Shown in pieces: positions 8,223 through 19,588 of a stretch of 64,000 bases of DNA. The position numbers were made by a program, and so were the translations under genes. How positions within the stretch are numbered: position 1 is the first letter of the stretch; every line of letters begins with the position of its first letter. The notes below the pieces were generated by a model, which was not told where the DNA came from, searched no databases, and was given only the letters and a program-made list of their open reading frames with translations. The DNA is from Synechococcaceae cyanobacterium (GTDB taxonomy: Bacteria > Cyanobacteriota > Cyanobacteriia > PCC-6307 > Cyanobiaceae), in the NCBI GenBank assembly GCA_947378425.1, contig CANCJV010000006.1:1-64000 (forward strand). Reading direction: 5' to 3'.

Positions 8223-8690
8223 TTAATAGCTAACACAAGTAAGAGTGGTTTTTAATTCATAATTGCCGGCGGCAAGGACACCTGTATCAGATGCGACGCT
8301 GACAATAGTCTTGACTTTTTCGTCAATCAGAGGCTGTTTAACATCCAGCTTGCCAGCAGACAAAGCGGTTGCCGTTAGCTCACCCTGGGAAGATGCGAGC
8401 AGTACTTTTGCTGATAAGCCGCCCTTCATTGCGAACTCTGGGGCTGAGATTGAAACCGTGTCCAATGCGAAGGTGGCTGGACCACTGGATTGCATATCCG
8501 TAGCGCCAGTGGCACTCAAGTCATTGCGGCCTGAAAGCCCCAGGGGCAGTGAGGCGCCAGTCACAAAGCATGCACTGGGCACCTCACCCTTTGCATTGAT
8601 AGTAGTAGAAGTATCCGCCTTGGCACCTGTTGCCGCCCCAGCGACCAAACAAGCACTACAGCCAATCGACAGAAGCAGATAGCGTTTCAT
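8223..8690 (-). CDS. Small exported beta-rich protein with two cysteines (pilin/spore-coat-U-like)
   Basis: A 155-aa protein starting at ATG 8690 (MKRYLLLSIGCSACLVAGAA) with a clear signal peptide cleaved after AKA-D or nearby. The mature protein is Ser/Thr/Ala rich and predicted beta. One Cys lies early (EVPSACFVTGA) and one at the extreme end (LKTTLTCVSY), which may form a disulfide. That layout resembles secreted pilin-like or spore-coat-U-like subunits, but no family can be named. The frame is open to 8732; the extra 14 residues upstream would precede the signal peptide and are rejected. It is the first gene of a three-gene exported-protein cluster. Confidence 0.6.
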   Translation of the reverse strand: MKRYLLLSIGCSACLVAGAATGAKADTSTTINAKGEVPSACFVTGASLPLGLSGRNDLSATGATDMQSSGPATFALDTVSISAPEFAMKGGLSAKVLLASSQGELTATALSAGKLDVKQPLIDEKVKTIVSVASDTGVLAAGNYELKTTLTCVSY

Positions 8691-8732
8691 GAGTGGTGTC
8701 CCGAGAAAAGGTGAGGACGAACTCACTTTCAT

Positions 8733-9605
8733 TCACCCCACCTAGAGGCGTAAAGGGTCCAACACCCCCATCTCCTTCAGTTGGACGAGGCGAGCATCAG
8801 TTTTGGTAGTGATTAATACAAAGTGAGGCAGGAGCCTGCCGCGCAAAAGGGTTGCCCCAGGGGTGCTGGGGAGTCTCATCAGTCCTTCTCTGGCTCGGGA
8901 CCCAGCACCTCGGCGAGGACGTCACGGTGGCGCTCTGCGAATCGCTCCAGATCATGCAAGGCTCTGGCGACGGATCAGGGTGCCCAGCACCAGCAGAGGC
9001 CACGAGGGAATAGGCGCCCCGCGCCGCGTGCGGGGATCAGGTATCGCCCCCCGGCAAGGTGATCCGATCGAGATCGGTGGCGGCCAAGGTGGTTTCAGGC
9101 ACAAGGAGGAGGCAATCCCGCCATGCCCAGCCCATGGAGGCAGCCATGCCAAGGGCACTTTTGACACACTTTGAATCAGCCCTCCAGTCCACTGAGGGGC
9201 TCACTCTTGTCTCGTGTCCTGAGCGAACCTGGTCGAAGGACAGCAAGACGCGCTTGGCGTGAATCAATCAACAGCACCAGGCCAGCTATTTTGCCTCATA
9301 GAGTTTTCTCGATTGGCCGCCAATCAACAATCAGACTGCAGGAGATCTGATGCAACCCACGAGCAGCATCGCATTGGATCGCGGCATTCCGTTCATCGGT
9401 GCGGCGCCATCCACAGTCATCAGTAACCGCAATATTCGGCGAAAGCGGCTGCAACACCTGATCTCAGGCAAGCACCAAAGCCTTTGTCCAGCCTTAAGCC
9501 AATTTCTCAGTCGGCACAGGGAGTACGCCAAGTCAACCTGAAGAATGGCTGCAGGTTTCTGGTGGCTCAGGTTAGTGTCGGGATCACAGTCGCGGTCAAT
9601 GAGTT
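8733..9605. other. Long gene-poor stretch
   Basis: About 870 bp separate the exported-protein cluster from the LuxR-type gene. On the minus strand there are short coding-like pieces in different frames: one ending LPGGDT at 9037, and one reading ERFAERHRDVLAEVLGPEPE near 8886-8970. These look like the remains of a broken small gene, but I cannot name it. A possible 63-aa gene is listed separately at 9350-9541. Nothing else is supported here. Confidence 0.5.
9350..9541 (+). CDS. Possible small protein, 63 aa
   Basis: An ATG at 9350 is preceded at a good distance by the purine-rich sequence aggaga (aggagatctg then ATG), a better ribosome binding site than most in this window. The product begins MQPTSSIALDRGIPFIGAAP, then becomes Arg/Lys rich (NRNIRRKRLQHLI). 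No family, signal peptide or membrane segment is recognised. The ribosome binding site is the only positive evidence; the ORF could be chance. Confidence 0.25.
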   Translation: MQPTSSIALDRGIPFIGAAPSTVISNRNIRRKRLQHLISGKHQSLCPALSQFLSRHREYAKST

Positions 9606-10337
9606 GTGGATTATTTGCCGCGCCTGAGGCAAACCAGGCCAAATTTTTCAGCTGCGATTAACTGGCTGCTGACAAGTGAGATTCGACTGAAGGTGGGTGT
9701 TGTGTCCAGTCAGCGCCTCATGCTGTTTGGGTTTTATCATCTAGTTTCTCAAAAGCGGTGCTTCGCCTTCATGGCCTCAAGCAAGCTTGCGGCACTGGAG
9801 GGTATTCAGCAACACCAGCCAGGCATCTTGATCGTCACTCCTGACTTGGATCAAGCCAATTCAGGATTAGAGGTAATAGACTATGCCCATCAATTTGTGA
9901 GAAATTTGTGTAGCATCTTGATTGTGAATTCAAGTCGGCACGATCCACGCTTAGCCTTCAAGTCAAAAGCCACGGCGGTGATCTGCGAAGAGGAAATTTT
10001 TTCTCCCGGAGATCCTCAGGATCAGCTGATCATCTCCCTGGCCCAGGGCAAAAGCTATCGTTCGCCGGCTCTAAAAGCACTCATAGCCGACCAGAAGTTG
10101 GCGGTTGCAGGTGGTCTGGAGTGTCCTCCCACCATGACAGGGCGCGAGCGTGCGGTGGCCGTGCTGCTGATGGAAGGTTGCAACGACCGGCAGATCGCCG
10201 ATCGCTTAGGCATGGCCTACACGACCGTCCGTACCCACGGCCGCTCTCTGCGGCAGAAATTTGGCGTAACCAATCGCAGCCAACTGGTGCTCCAGTTGAT
10301 CCACTTCGGACTTGAGCCGCTGCAGCGAGGCCGCTGA
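9606..10337 (+). CDS. LuxR-family regulator with a degenerate receiver-like domain
   Basis: A 243-aa protein. The C-terminal 65 residues are a LuxR/NarL DNA-binding domain: MTGRERAVAVLLMEGCNDRQ, then IADRLGMAYTTVRTHGRSL as the helix-turn-helix. The first 150 residues follow a receiver-like alternation (VGVVSSQRLMLFGF, ILIVTPDLD, SGLEVI). However, the acidic pair after strand 1 is Ser-Ser, and the conserved Lys after strand 5 is not apparent. It is therefore probably a phosphorylation-independent pseudo-receiver. The start is GTG 9606; GTG at 9696 or ATG 9720 are alternatives. It is isolated, so its targets are unknown. Confidence 0.75.
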   Translation: MDYLPRLRQTRPNFSAAINWLLTSEIRLKVGVVSSQRLMLFGFYHLVSQKRCFAFMASSKLAALEGIQQHQPGILIVTPDLDQANSGLEVIDYAHQFVRNLCSILIVNSSRHDPRLAFKSKATAVICEEEIFSPGDPQDQLIISLAQGKSYRSPALKALIADQKLAVAGGLECPPTMTGRERAVAVLLMEGCNDRQIADRLGMAYTTVRTHGRSLRQKFGVTNRSQLVLQLIHFGLEPLQRGR

Positions 10338-10742
10338 ACCGGGCGTGCGTGCTGGCATCATTCCTGCCCACAATCAGGGAGGTACTTCCGCTACTGACGC
10401 TGCCTCTACTTGTCACCCGAAGCGGATATCAATTAAGTCAAATTTTTTCTGCGGCTCTTCCCCTTGCCTGATCGACGCCACCTGGGCCTATCACGCTGCA
10501 GAAGAGAGCCCAGCTCCGGCCTGGCCACCATCATCGAGCAGCCGGAGACAGTGATCGAGGCGCCCGTGCTGGCCGGCAAGGCTGATACCAGCATCAGTGC
10601 AAGGAGCAACAATCAAAAGCCAGCTCACAATGGCGTCAATGCCTGAGGTTCCAGGTTTCAGCCAATATCGGCAGAACCTAAGGCTGCCAGGGCTCTAGAG
10701 CCAGCAACTTAATCGTTGCCCAACACTCAAGTAGAACATCGA
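10338..10742. other. Intergenic stretch without a supported gene
   Basis: About 400 bp lie between the convergent LuxR-type and oxygenase genes. On the minus strand a TTG-initiated 59-codon frame (10612 down to 10433) begins with a hydrophobic, signal-like stretch (LLLLALMLVSALPASTGA) and ends in a basic tail. It has no convincing ribosome binding site and is not called as a gene. Confidence 0.4.
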
Positions 10743-11477
10743 TCAAAGCGCCTGCCACTCATCTGGATGCGGCGCCAGATATTCCGGCGGCGCGCCATCG
10801 CCTGTCTTCGGCGCCGTGAGCACCAGATCCAGGCTGATCGAGAAACGGCTGTCATCGGGCTCCTCGTTCTCCAGCACGGCGTGGTCGACGCTGGCCGGAA
10901 ACAGCACCAGCAGGCCCGCCCGGGGCGCCACATCAAACCAGGGGGCATTCCACTGGCCCGTGCCAGCAGCATCGGGCCGGATCGGGCCGTCATGGCCCAC
11001 CGCCAGTCCTGGCACCAGCTCGTTGGGCTGGCGAGGTGGATAAAAGCGCAGGCAACCGCTGCGGCCACTGCCGTCGCCGTTCAGGTAGTACACGGCGCTG
11101 AGATGGGCGTTGGGATGGTGATGGCGGCCCACCACCTGGCCCGCTTCGCTCACCACCGGCCAGCAGCGTTGGAGATGCAGGGCCACCCGGCTGCGCTCGA
11201 AGCCCAGGCCCTCCAGGTAGGCGCCGGCATGGCCCGTCAGGAGCTTGATCAGGGGTGTCAAGGTGGGATGGCGATGCAGCTGCCAGACGCCGTTGAGATC
11301 GCCGGTCCAGGCGCAGCCAGGGTCCGGGTTGGAATCCGCTTCTCCCTGCAACTGGCGGATCGCCTGCATCTGCAGGGCCGTGTCGAGGGGATCGCTCGCC
11401 AGCTGCACCATCCCGAGGGCCAGGGGGAACAGGGGCTGCAGGCTCAGGCTGGGCGCAAGGGGAACGGAAGGGACCAT
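10743..11477 (-). CDS. Putative 2OG-Fe(II) oxygenase (TIGR02466-like)
   Basis: A 244-aa protein resembling the conserved family of putative 2-oxoglutarate/Fe(II) dioxygenases TIGR02466. The core HHHPNAHLSAVYYLNGDG supplies the first His ligand region. LLVLFPASVDHAVLEN supplies the second His, and RFSISLDLVL supplies the Arg expected to bind 2-oxoglutarate. The start is ATG 11477 (MVPSVPLAPSLSLQPLF), which gives the family's usual N-terminus with its LFPL motif; the open frame upstream to 11711 has no such character. Its substrate is unknown. It is encoded 374 bp downstream of the atp operon terminator and is not part of that operon. Confidence 0.75.
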   Translation of the reverse strand: MVPSVPLAPSLSLQPLFPLALGMVQLASDPLDTALQMQAIRQLQGEADSNPDPGCAWTGDLNGVWQLHRHPTLTPLIKLLTGHAGAYLEGLGFERSRVALHLQRCWPVVSEAGQVVGRHHHPNAHLSAVYYLNGDGSGRSGCLRFYPPRQPNELVPGLAVGHDGPIRPDAAGTGQWNAPWFDVAPRAGLLVLFPASVDHAVLENEEPDDSRFSISLDLVLTAPKTGDGAPPEYLAPHPDEWQAL

Positions 11478-11850
11478 GACCAGTAGGTGAGCGGGACGCC
11501 CGGGCGGGGGCGCGCTGCGAAGGCCCTTGATCATCCTGGGCGATCGGGCGGTTGGCCACCAGCTCCGATCGATGCCGCTCAGAGCCAGCCGCATCCGGCC
11601 TGCGATGACCAGGGCGACATTGCCGTGGGCCACGGTACAGCTCGAGCCGTGACTTGATGACTTGGAAAGCTCCGCCGATCCCGGATCAGTCCAGGCCAGG
11701 GCTTCCATCACGTGGTGGGAGTTCGGCAGAGCTTGGGCAGCACTCCCAGGTCACGGAGCGAACCGGTTCATCAAGAGCCGTGATGGCAGGCCTTCGCGGC
11801 GTCTGCACTGCCGCAAGGGATTGCTGCCGCGATCAGAGCGATTTGATACC

Positions 11851-11910
11851 AAAAAGCTCCTGCAGGCTTCGCCGCTGCGGGCTGTGCCGCAACAAGAAGC
11901 CTGCAGGAGC
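11851..11910 (-). terminator. Rho-independent terminator of the ATP synthase operon
   Basis: A perfect 14-bp inverted repeat (gctcctgcaggctt at 11856-11869 and its complement at 11897-11910) encloses a 27-nt loop that has its own short stem. Read on the minus strand the stem is followed directly by five T residues (11855-11851). It lies 84 bp after the atpG stop codon. On the plus strand there is no T run, so it serves the atp operon only. Confidence 0.85.
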
Positions 11911-11993
11911 AAGAAAGGCCAACACAATCAAGAGATGGTGGAGATGCCACCGATCTGGGTTGGGTGATCCCGGCATGGGAGCCGGGGGCTGGT

Positions 11994-12944
11994 TCACATC
12001 GCTGAGGAGCCACCCACCACTTCCAGGATTTCCTGGGTGATGGCAGCCTGGCGGGCTTTGTTGTAATCCAGGGTCAACGACTTGGCCAGGGCCTTGGCGT
12101 TGTCGCTGGCGTTGTTCATGGCTGTCATCCGGCTGGCCAGTTCGCTGGCGGCGGCCTCCTGGAGGGACCGCAGCAGCTGGTTGGACAGGTACAGAGGCAG
12201 CAGGGCATTGAGCAGCTGATCGGGGTCCTGCTCGAACACGAAGTCCGATTGCAGCGGCGCCTGGGTGCTGTCCACCTTGGCCACCTCAACTCCGAGGCGC
12301 CCCTCACGGGTGATGAGACGGAAGATCTCGTCCTCGGCCACGGCGATGCCCTGGGGATCCAGGGGCAACAGGGTCTGGACGACCGGCTTGGAACTCACCA
12401 GGTTGATGAACTTGGTGAAGATAATCTCGACCCGATCGGTGCTGCCGGAGAGAAACTGAGCCAGCACTTCGTTGGCGATGCTGTTGGCCTCATCGGCCGT
12501 GGGCACCTGCTCAAGACCGGTGAAGGTGGCGCGGATCTTGTACTGGGAAGCGCGGTTCTGGAAATAGGTGATTGCCTTGCGGCCCATCAACACCAGATCC
12601 ACCTCGTAGCCCTGGCCCTTGAGCTCGGCGAAGCGCTGCTCGGTGCGCTTGATGATGTTGGCGTTGTAGCCGCCGCAGAGGCCCCGGTCGCCGGTGACCG
12701 CCAGCAGGGTGATGGTGCCCACCTCCCTCTGGGAGAGCAGGGGGGCATCGGCCCCCTCAAAACCCATGCGGGTCTGCAGGTTCTGCAGCACGCGGGCGAG
12801 GCGATCGGCGAAGGGACGGCTGCGCAACACCTGCTCCTGGGCACGGCGCACCTTGGCGGCCGCCACCAGGCGCATGGCCTCGGTGATCTTGCGAGTGTTC
12901 TTGACCGAACTGATGCGGTCGCGGATGTCCTTGAGATTGGCCAT
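11994..12944 (-). CDS. atpG: ATP synthase F1 gamma subunit
   Basis: The 316-aa central rotor shaft of F1 links rotation of the c ring to catalysis on the thylakoid membrane. The N-terminus [20 protein letters not shown] is canonical, and the C-terminus [15 protein letters not shown] is the conserved helix that enters the alpha/beta hexamer. Around residues 200-235 it carries the extra segment typical of cyanobacterial gamma ([16 protein letters not shown]), without the regulatory cysteine pair of chloroplast gamma. It is the last gene of the minus-strand atp operon, 12 bp after atpA, with a strong terminator downstream. Some cyanobacterial annotations call it atpC. Confidence 0.97.
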   Translation of the reverse strand: MANLKDIRDRISSVKNTRKITEAMRLVAAAKVRRAQEQVLRSRPFADRLARVLQNLQTRMGFEGADAPLLSQREVGTITLLAVTGDRGLCGGYNANIIKRTEQRFAELKGQGYEVDLVLMGRKAITYFQNRASQYKIRATFTGLEQVPTADEANSIANEVLAQFLSGSTDRVEIIFTKFINLVSSKPVVQTLLPLDPQGIAVAEDEIFRLITREGRLGVEVAKVDSTQAPLQSDFVFEQDPDQLLNALLPLYLSNQLLRSLQEAAASELASRMTAMNNASDNAKALAKSLTLDYNKARQAAITQEILEVVGGSSAM

Positions 12945-12956
12945 GGCTCAGGTTCC

Positions 12957-15128
<2,172 letters not shown>

Positions 15129-15129
<1 letters not shown>

Positions 15130-15656
15130 CAGGCGTTCCCCAGGGATTGGATGGACTGGTCGATCAGTCGGGCCTGGGTCGCTTGATCCAGTTTTCCAGG
15201 CAGAGTTTCCAGCGCCTTCTCGATGGCAAGACGGGCTGCCTCTCGGCGCAGCTGGGAGGTGACGCGGGCCGCTTCGGCATCAAGGTTGGAGACCGAATCC
15301 TGTTTGATGCGAGCCATTTCCTCGACGGTGCGCCGCTCGCTGTCCAGCCGGATGGCCTGGGCGCGGCTGACCCCATCGGCGCGGATTTGCTCAGCCCTGG
15401 CCTGGGATTGGCTCAGGCCCTGTTGCACCTCGGCCAGGGAGGTGGCAGCAGCGGTGAGACGGTCTTCGGCGTCCTTGAGATCGGCGAGGATCGTGGCCCT
15501 GCGGCGCTCAAGGATGCCGCCAAGAAATCCTTTGAGAAACCAAACCAGACCGGCGATAACGATCGCCAGGTTGATGATGTTGGTATCGAAGAGATTGAGA
15601 TTGAGGCCGAACCCACCACCGTGGGAGCCCAGAAGCAAGGGAATGGCCATGGTCAT
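15129..15656 (-). CDS. atpF: ATP synthase Fo subunit b
   Basis: A 175-aa peripheral-stalk subunit. One membrane helix lies near the N-terminus ([20 protein letters not shown], residues 26-45). A long charged helix follows, rich in Ala, Arg, Glu and Gln, that dimerises with b'. Translation starts at ATG 15656, overlapping the stop of the b' gene by ATGA, and its own stop overlaps the atpH start. Length and layout are normal for cyanobacterial b. Confidence 0.95.
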
Positions 15657-16123
15657 GAGGCGGCAAGGAGGCGATCGACAATCAGATCGGCAAGTTGATC
15701 CGCCTCACCCTGGAGTTGGCCAAGGGCGGCGGTGCGCTGGGAATCAATCTCTCGGCGGGCGTGCTCGCGGCTGCTGTTGGAATCGGCCTGGGCCAACGCC
15801 AACGCTTCCCGATAGAGACGCTCGGATTCCTGCTCAGCCTCCACGATCAGCTTCTGGGACTGCTGACGAGCCTGCTTGAGCTGATCGCGCAGATCAGCTT
15901 CGAGACGTTCAGCCTGGGCCAGCTTGGCCTTGGCATCGGCGCGACTGGTGGCGATGTAGCCCTCACGATCCTCGACGGCTTGACCGACGGGACGGAAGAA
16001 CAGGGCGTTGAGAACGAAGGTGAGGATCACCACCTGCAACGCCATCAGCGGCAGGGTGGCGTCGAGGTCGAAGAGACCTCCCTCCTTAGCGCCTGCCTCG
16101 GCAAGCAGAAGCCAGCTGGTCAT
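15653..16123 (-). CDS. atpF2: ATP synthase Fo subunit b'
   Basis: A 156-aa diverged second copy of subunit b, characteristic of photosynthetic bacteria. The membrane helix is [20 protein letters not shown] (residues 25-44), followed by [20 protein letters not shown], which is typical of b'. The rest is one long amphipathic helix. It overlaps atpF by four bases. Sometimes annotated atpG or atpX. Confidence 0.94.
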   Translation of the reverse strand: MTSWLLLAEAGAKEGGLFDLDATLPLMALQVVILTFVLNALFFRPVGQAVEDREGYIATSRADAKAKLAQAERLEADLRDQLKQARQQSQKLIVEAEQESERLYREALALAQADSNSSREHARREIDSQRTAALGQLQGEADQLADLIVDRLLAAS

Positions 16124-16296
16124 GGGACGGGTTGGCGTGCGGTGGTGCGGGAATGGATGGAGCGATCAAAGGCGGACATGCCGCCCAGTGTTACTGCTTC
16201 AGGCCAGGCTTGCGGGCCCAACCAGGCAGGTGGGACCAGGAAAGGCGTAGGAGCCGGACCGCTTCAATCCGGTACCGGCTCCTGCCCCTCCAGACC

Positions 16297-17435
<1,139 letters not shown>

Positions 17436-17540
17436 CGGGATGACTGTCCTGGAGGGTGGTTCTGGGGGGAGAGAAGCCTGGTGGAACCAGGGGAGCGGCA
17501 CGACCCTGCTGGGCTGGGCCGGTGACCCAGCTCTGGTGGC

Positions 17541-18197
17541 TCAGGAGTCGACGACGGCCTGAACGATCAGAGCGGGTTTGTAGAGAAGAAATCCCAGCAG
17601 GGCTGGAACGATCTCAAGCTGGGGGATCCTTGCGGCCGCGAGCACGAGGACGACAGGGACCAGCAACTGCACCTTGCCCACCGATTTGCGCTCCCCGCCG
17701 AGACGGGAGACGCTGCGGGCGAGAAGCCTGATGTACAGGAGGCCCGCGAGGGCTCCGATCAGAAGACTGCCGGCGGTCGCAAGGTCGAAGCAGAGAGCCG
17801 TGAGCGGCACCACCAGGGCGGTGGCCGCCAGCGTCGCCAGGATCAGGCGGCGCTGAAGTCGGAGGTAACCATCCATGCCGTTGTCGGAACCGTTCTCAGA
17901 CCCCTTGAGAGGTCCGGGGCCGTTCAACGAGCCGTCAGCGGATTCGGGGCCCTGAGTCGGGCCTGGCGAGGACGCTGCCCCGTTGCCAGAGCCGTCAGCC
18001 GGTTCGGGCGAGGGGGATGGGGGCGAGTGATGCAGATCGGTGAGGAGTTCACCGGTCCCGACATCACGGGGGAAATCGTTGGTTTCGGATGCTTCCTTCG
18101 CCTCGGACAACGACTCCCCGCTGGGGGAAGGGGGCATCGGAGTGGTGAAGGCAGCCTGCAACCGACGGGTTCCGACTGGGCGGTCGGAGGTTATCAC
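17541..18197 (-). CDS. atpI: ATP synthase protein I (AtpI-like), long N-terminus
   Basis: The C-terminal 110 residues form a four-helix membrane protein of the UncI/AtpI type (TALCFDLATAGSLLIGALAG, YIRLLARSVSRLGGER, then two more helices), a factor involved in c-ring assembly or Mg transport. It is the first gene of the atp operon, its usual place. The open frame starts at GTG 18197 and gives 218 aa. The first ~107 residues are low complexity, Ser/Pro/Gly/Asp/Asn rich, with related repeats around PADGSGNG and SADGSLNG. ATG 18137 or ATG 17876 (MDGYLRLQRRL) may be the true start; 17876 would give a protein of family length. Confidence 0.85.
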   Translation of the reverse strand: MITSDRPVGTRRLQAAFTTPMPPSPSGESLSEAKEASETNDFPRDVGTGELLTDLHHSPPSPSPEPADGSGNGAASSPGPTQGPESADGSLNGPGPLKGSENGSDNGMDGYLRLQRRLILATLAATALVVPLTALCFDLATAGSLLIGALAGLLYIRLLARSVSRLGGERKSVGKVQLLVPVVLVLAAARIPQLEIVPALLGFLLYKPALIVQAVVDS

Positions 18198-18240
18198 GCA
18201 GGGTTACGGCACCGTTGCCGAAAGCACCGCCGCTTGGCAG

Positions 18241-19449
18241 TCAGGGGCTCACCGGCAGCAGCAGGCAATCGGCGATCAGCCGCCGGCAGCGCTGCAGTCG
18301 CTCGGCTCGATCCATGGTGAGGCTCAGCTGGCCGAGGGGGGTGCCGGCGGGGGCCGCCTCAAAGGCCAGCAACAGCTCCAGATCCGCCGCAGCGATGGAG
18401 AGCGGCTGGAGATCGGGACCCATCAGGCTGGTGGACGGCCAGCCCCAGAGGCAGCAATTGCGCTGGCCGCCATGGGCCAGAAGTGCCTCATCGCTCCACT
18501 GCAGCGGCTCGATCGCCCCCTTGGTGAGAAAGAACTCGAAGTGGCTGATGTCGGGATCAAGGGCTTCCACCAGAGCCCATTGCTGCCGCTTCGGCAGGGC
18601 CTGGGCCCGCTCCAGCAGTTCCCCCTGAAGCAGCCGCGCCGGATCCCACACCTGGGGATTGGAAAAGCCGGCGAAGCTCAGATCCGCCTGTTCGACGAAG
18701 CGCAGCAGGCGGTCAAGGTCGTAGCTGGTTTCCTGCGGGTGCAGGTACATGTCGGCGAAGTTGGCATCGGCGGCCGTGTCCATTGCCCAGCGCTGCTCGT
18801 GATGGCGCCGCAGCCGATTGGCCTCCGGCAGCTCCCGCAGCAACTGGCGCCCCAGCCGCAGGCCCTCGTCCCCCGTGCCCACCTCCAGCAGGGAGAGGGC
18901 GAGCTGACTGCGATGAATCTCCCAGCGGCCGCCATCGGCGTACAGGAACAGATGCAGGACCCCGCCGGGTCGCAGTTGTCGGGCGAGGGCCTTCAGCCCC
19001 TGTTCGGGCTCGCGCAGGTGATGGAGCACCCCGACGGAGTTGATGTAATCGAACTCGCCCTCCTCTTCCAGGTCCAGCAGGCTGCGCTGCTCAAGGCGCA
19101 GCTCCTGCACCTGGCGGGCCGCCCCGGAACGGCGCAGGCGCTCCCGGGCCACTTCCAGCGTGCCGGCGCTGATATCCACCGCCAGAACATGGGAACCGGG
19201 GTTGAGATGGCAGAGGTAGTCGGTGCTCACGCCGGTACCGCAGCCTGCATCGAGGATGCGCCAGGTTCGAGGCCCGGAGGGCGGCGCCGGCGGCAAGCTT
19301 CCCAGGGCCCCCGCCATGGCGCTGTCAACGCACCAACGCCAGTTGTATCCCGGGGGGGGACCGTCCTGGAGGGGATCTCCGGGATAGGGGAATCGATCGT
19401 AGAAAGCGCTCACCACCGGCGTGGCGGCATCCCTGGGACTGGAGCTCAT
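18241..19449 (-). CDS. Class I SAM-dependent methyltransferase
   Basis: A 402-aa protein. The SAM site is seen as ILDAGCGTGVSTDYLCHLNP with the acidic residue in HVLAVDISAGTLEVA, and INSVGVLHHLREPEQGLKAL is the post-motif typical of ubiquinone/menaquinone-like and small-molecule methyltransferases. The N-terminal VVSAFYDRFPYPGDP is a motif found in a cyanobacterial and proteobacterial methyltransferase group of unknown substrate. The C-terminal 180 residues are a separate region without a known name. The start is taken as ATG 19449; the frame is open to 19479. It is divergent from apcE and 43 bp ahead of atpI on the same strand. Confidence 0.8.
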   Translation of the reverse strand: MSSSPRDAATPVVSAFYDRFPYPGDPLQDGPPPGYNWRWCVDSAMAGALGSLPPAPPSGPRTWRILDAGCGTGVSTDYLCHLNPGSHVLAVDISAGTLEVARERLRRSGAARQVQELRLEQRSLLDLEEEGEFDYINSVGVLHHLREPEQGLKALARQLRPGGVLHLFLYADGGRWEIHRSQLALSLLEVGTGDEGLRLGRQLLRELPEANRLRRHHEQRWAMDTAADANFADMYLHPQETSYDLDRLLRFVEQADLSFAGFSNPQVWDPARLLQGELLERAQALPKRQQWALVEALDPDISHFEFFLTKGAIEPLQWSDEALLAHGGQRNCCLWGWPSTSLMGPDLQPLSIAAADLELLLAFEAAPAGTPLGQLSLTMDRAERLQRCRRLIADCLLLPVSP

Positions 19450-19588
19450 CGGCAAGACGCTGGGCCGCTTGGCGAGCATTTCACGGCGGCAGCGGCCGTA
19501 GCGCCGACGGCTGCAAACATTTGTTCATGGCCGGCCGGAGGGCAGGAGGGCCAGCCGTAACGTTCCGAGGCCCGGCTCGCTCTCGTTC

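Noticed and set aside
9331..9642. 103-codon minus-strand frame before the LuxR-type gene
   Set aside because: It overlaps a possible plus-strand ORF with a ribosome binding site and the start of the LuxR-type gene, and shows no family features.
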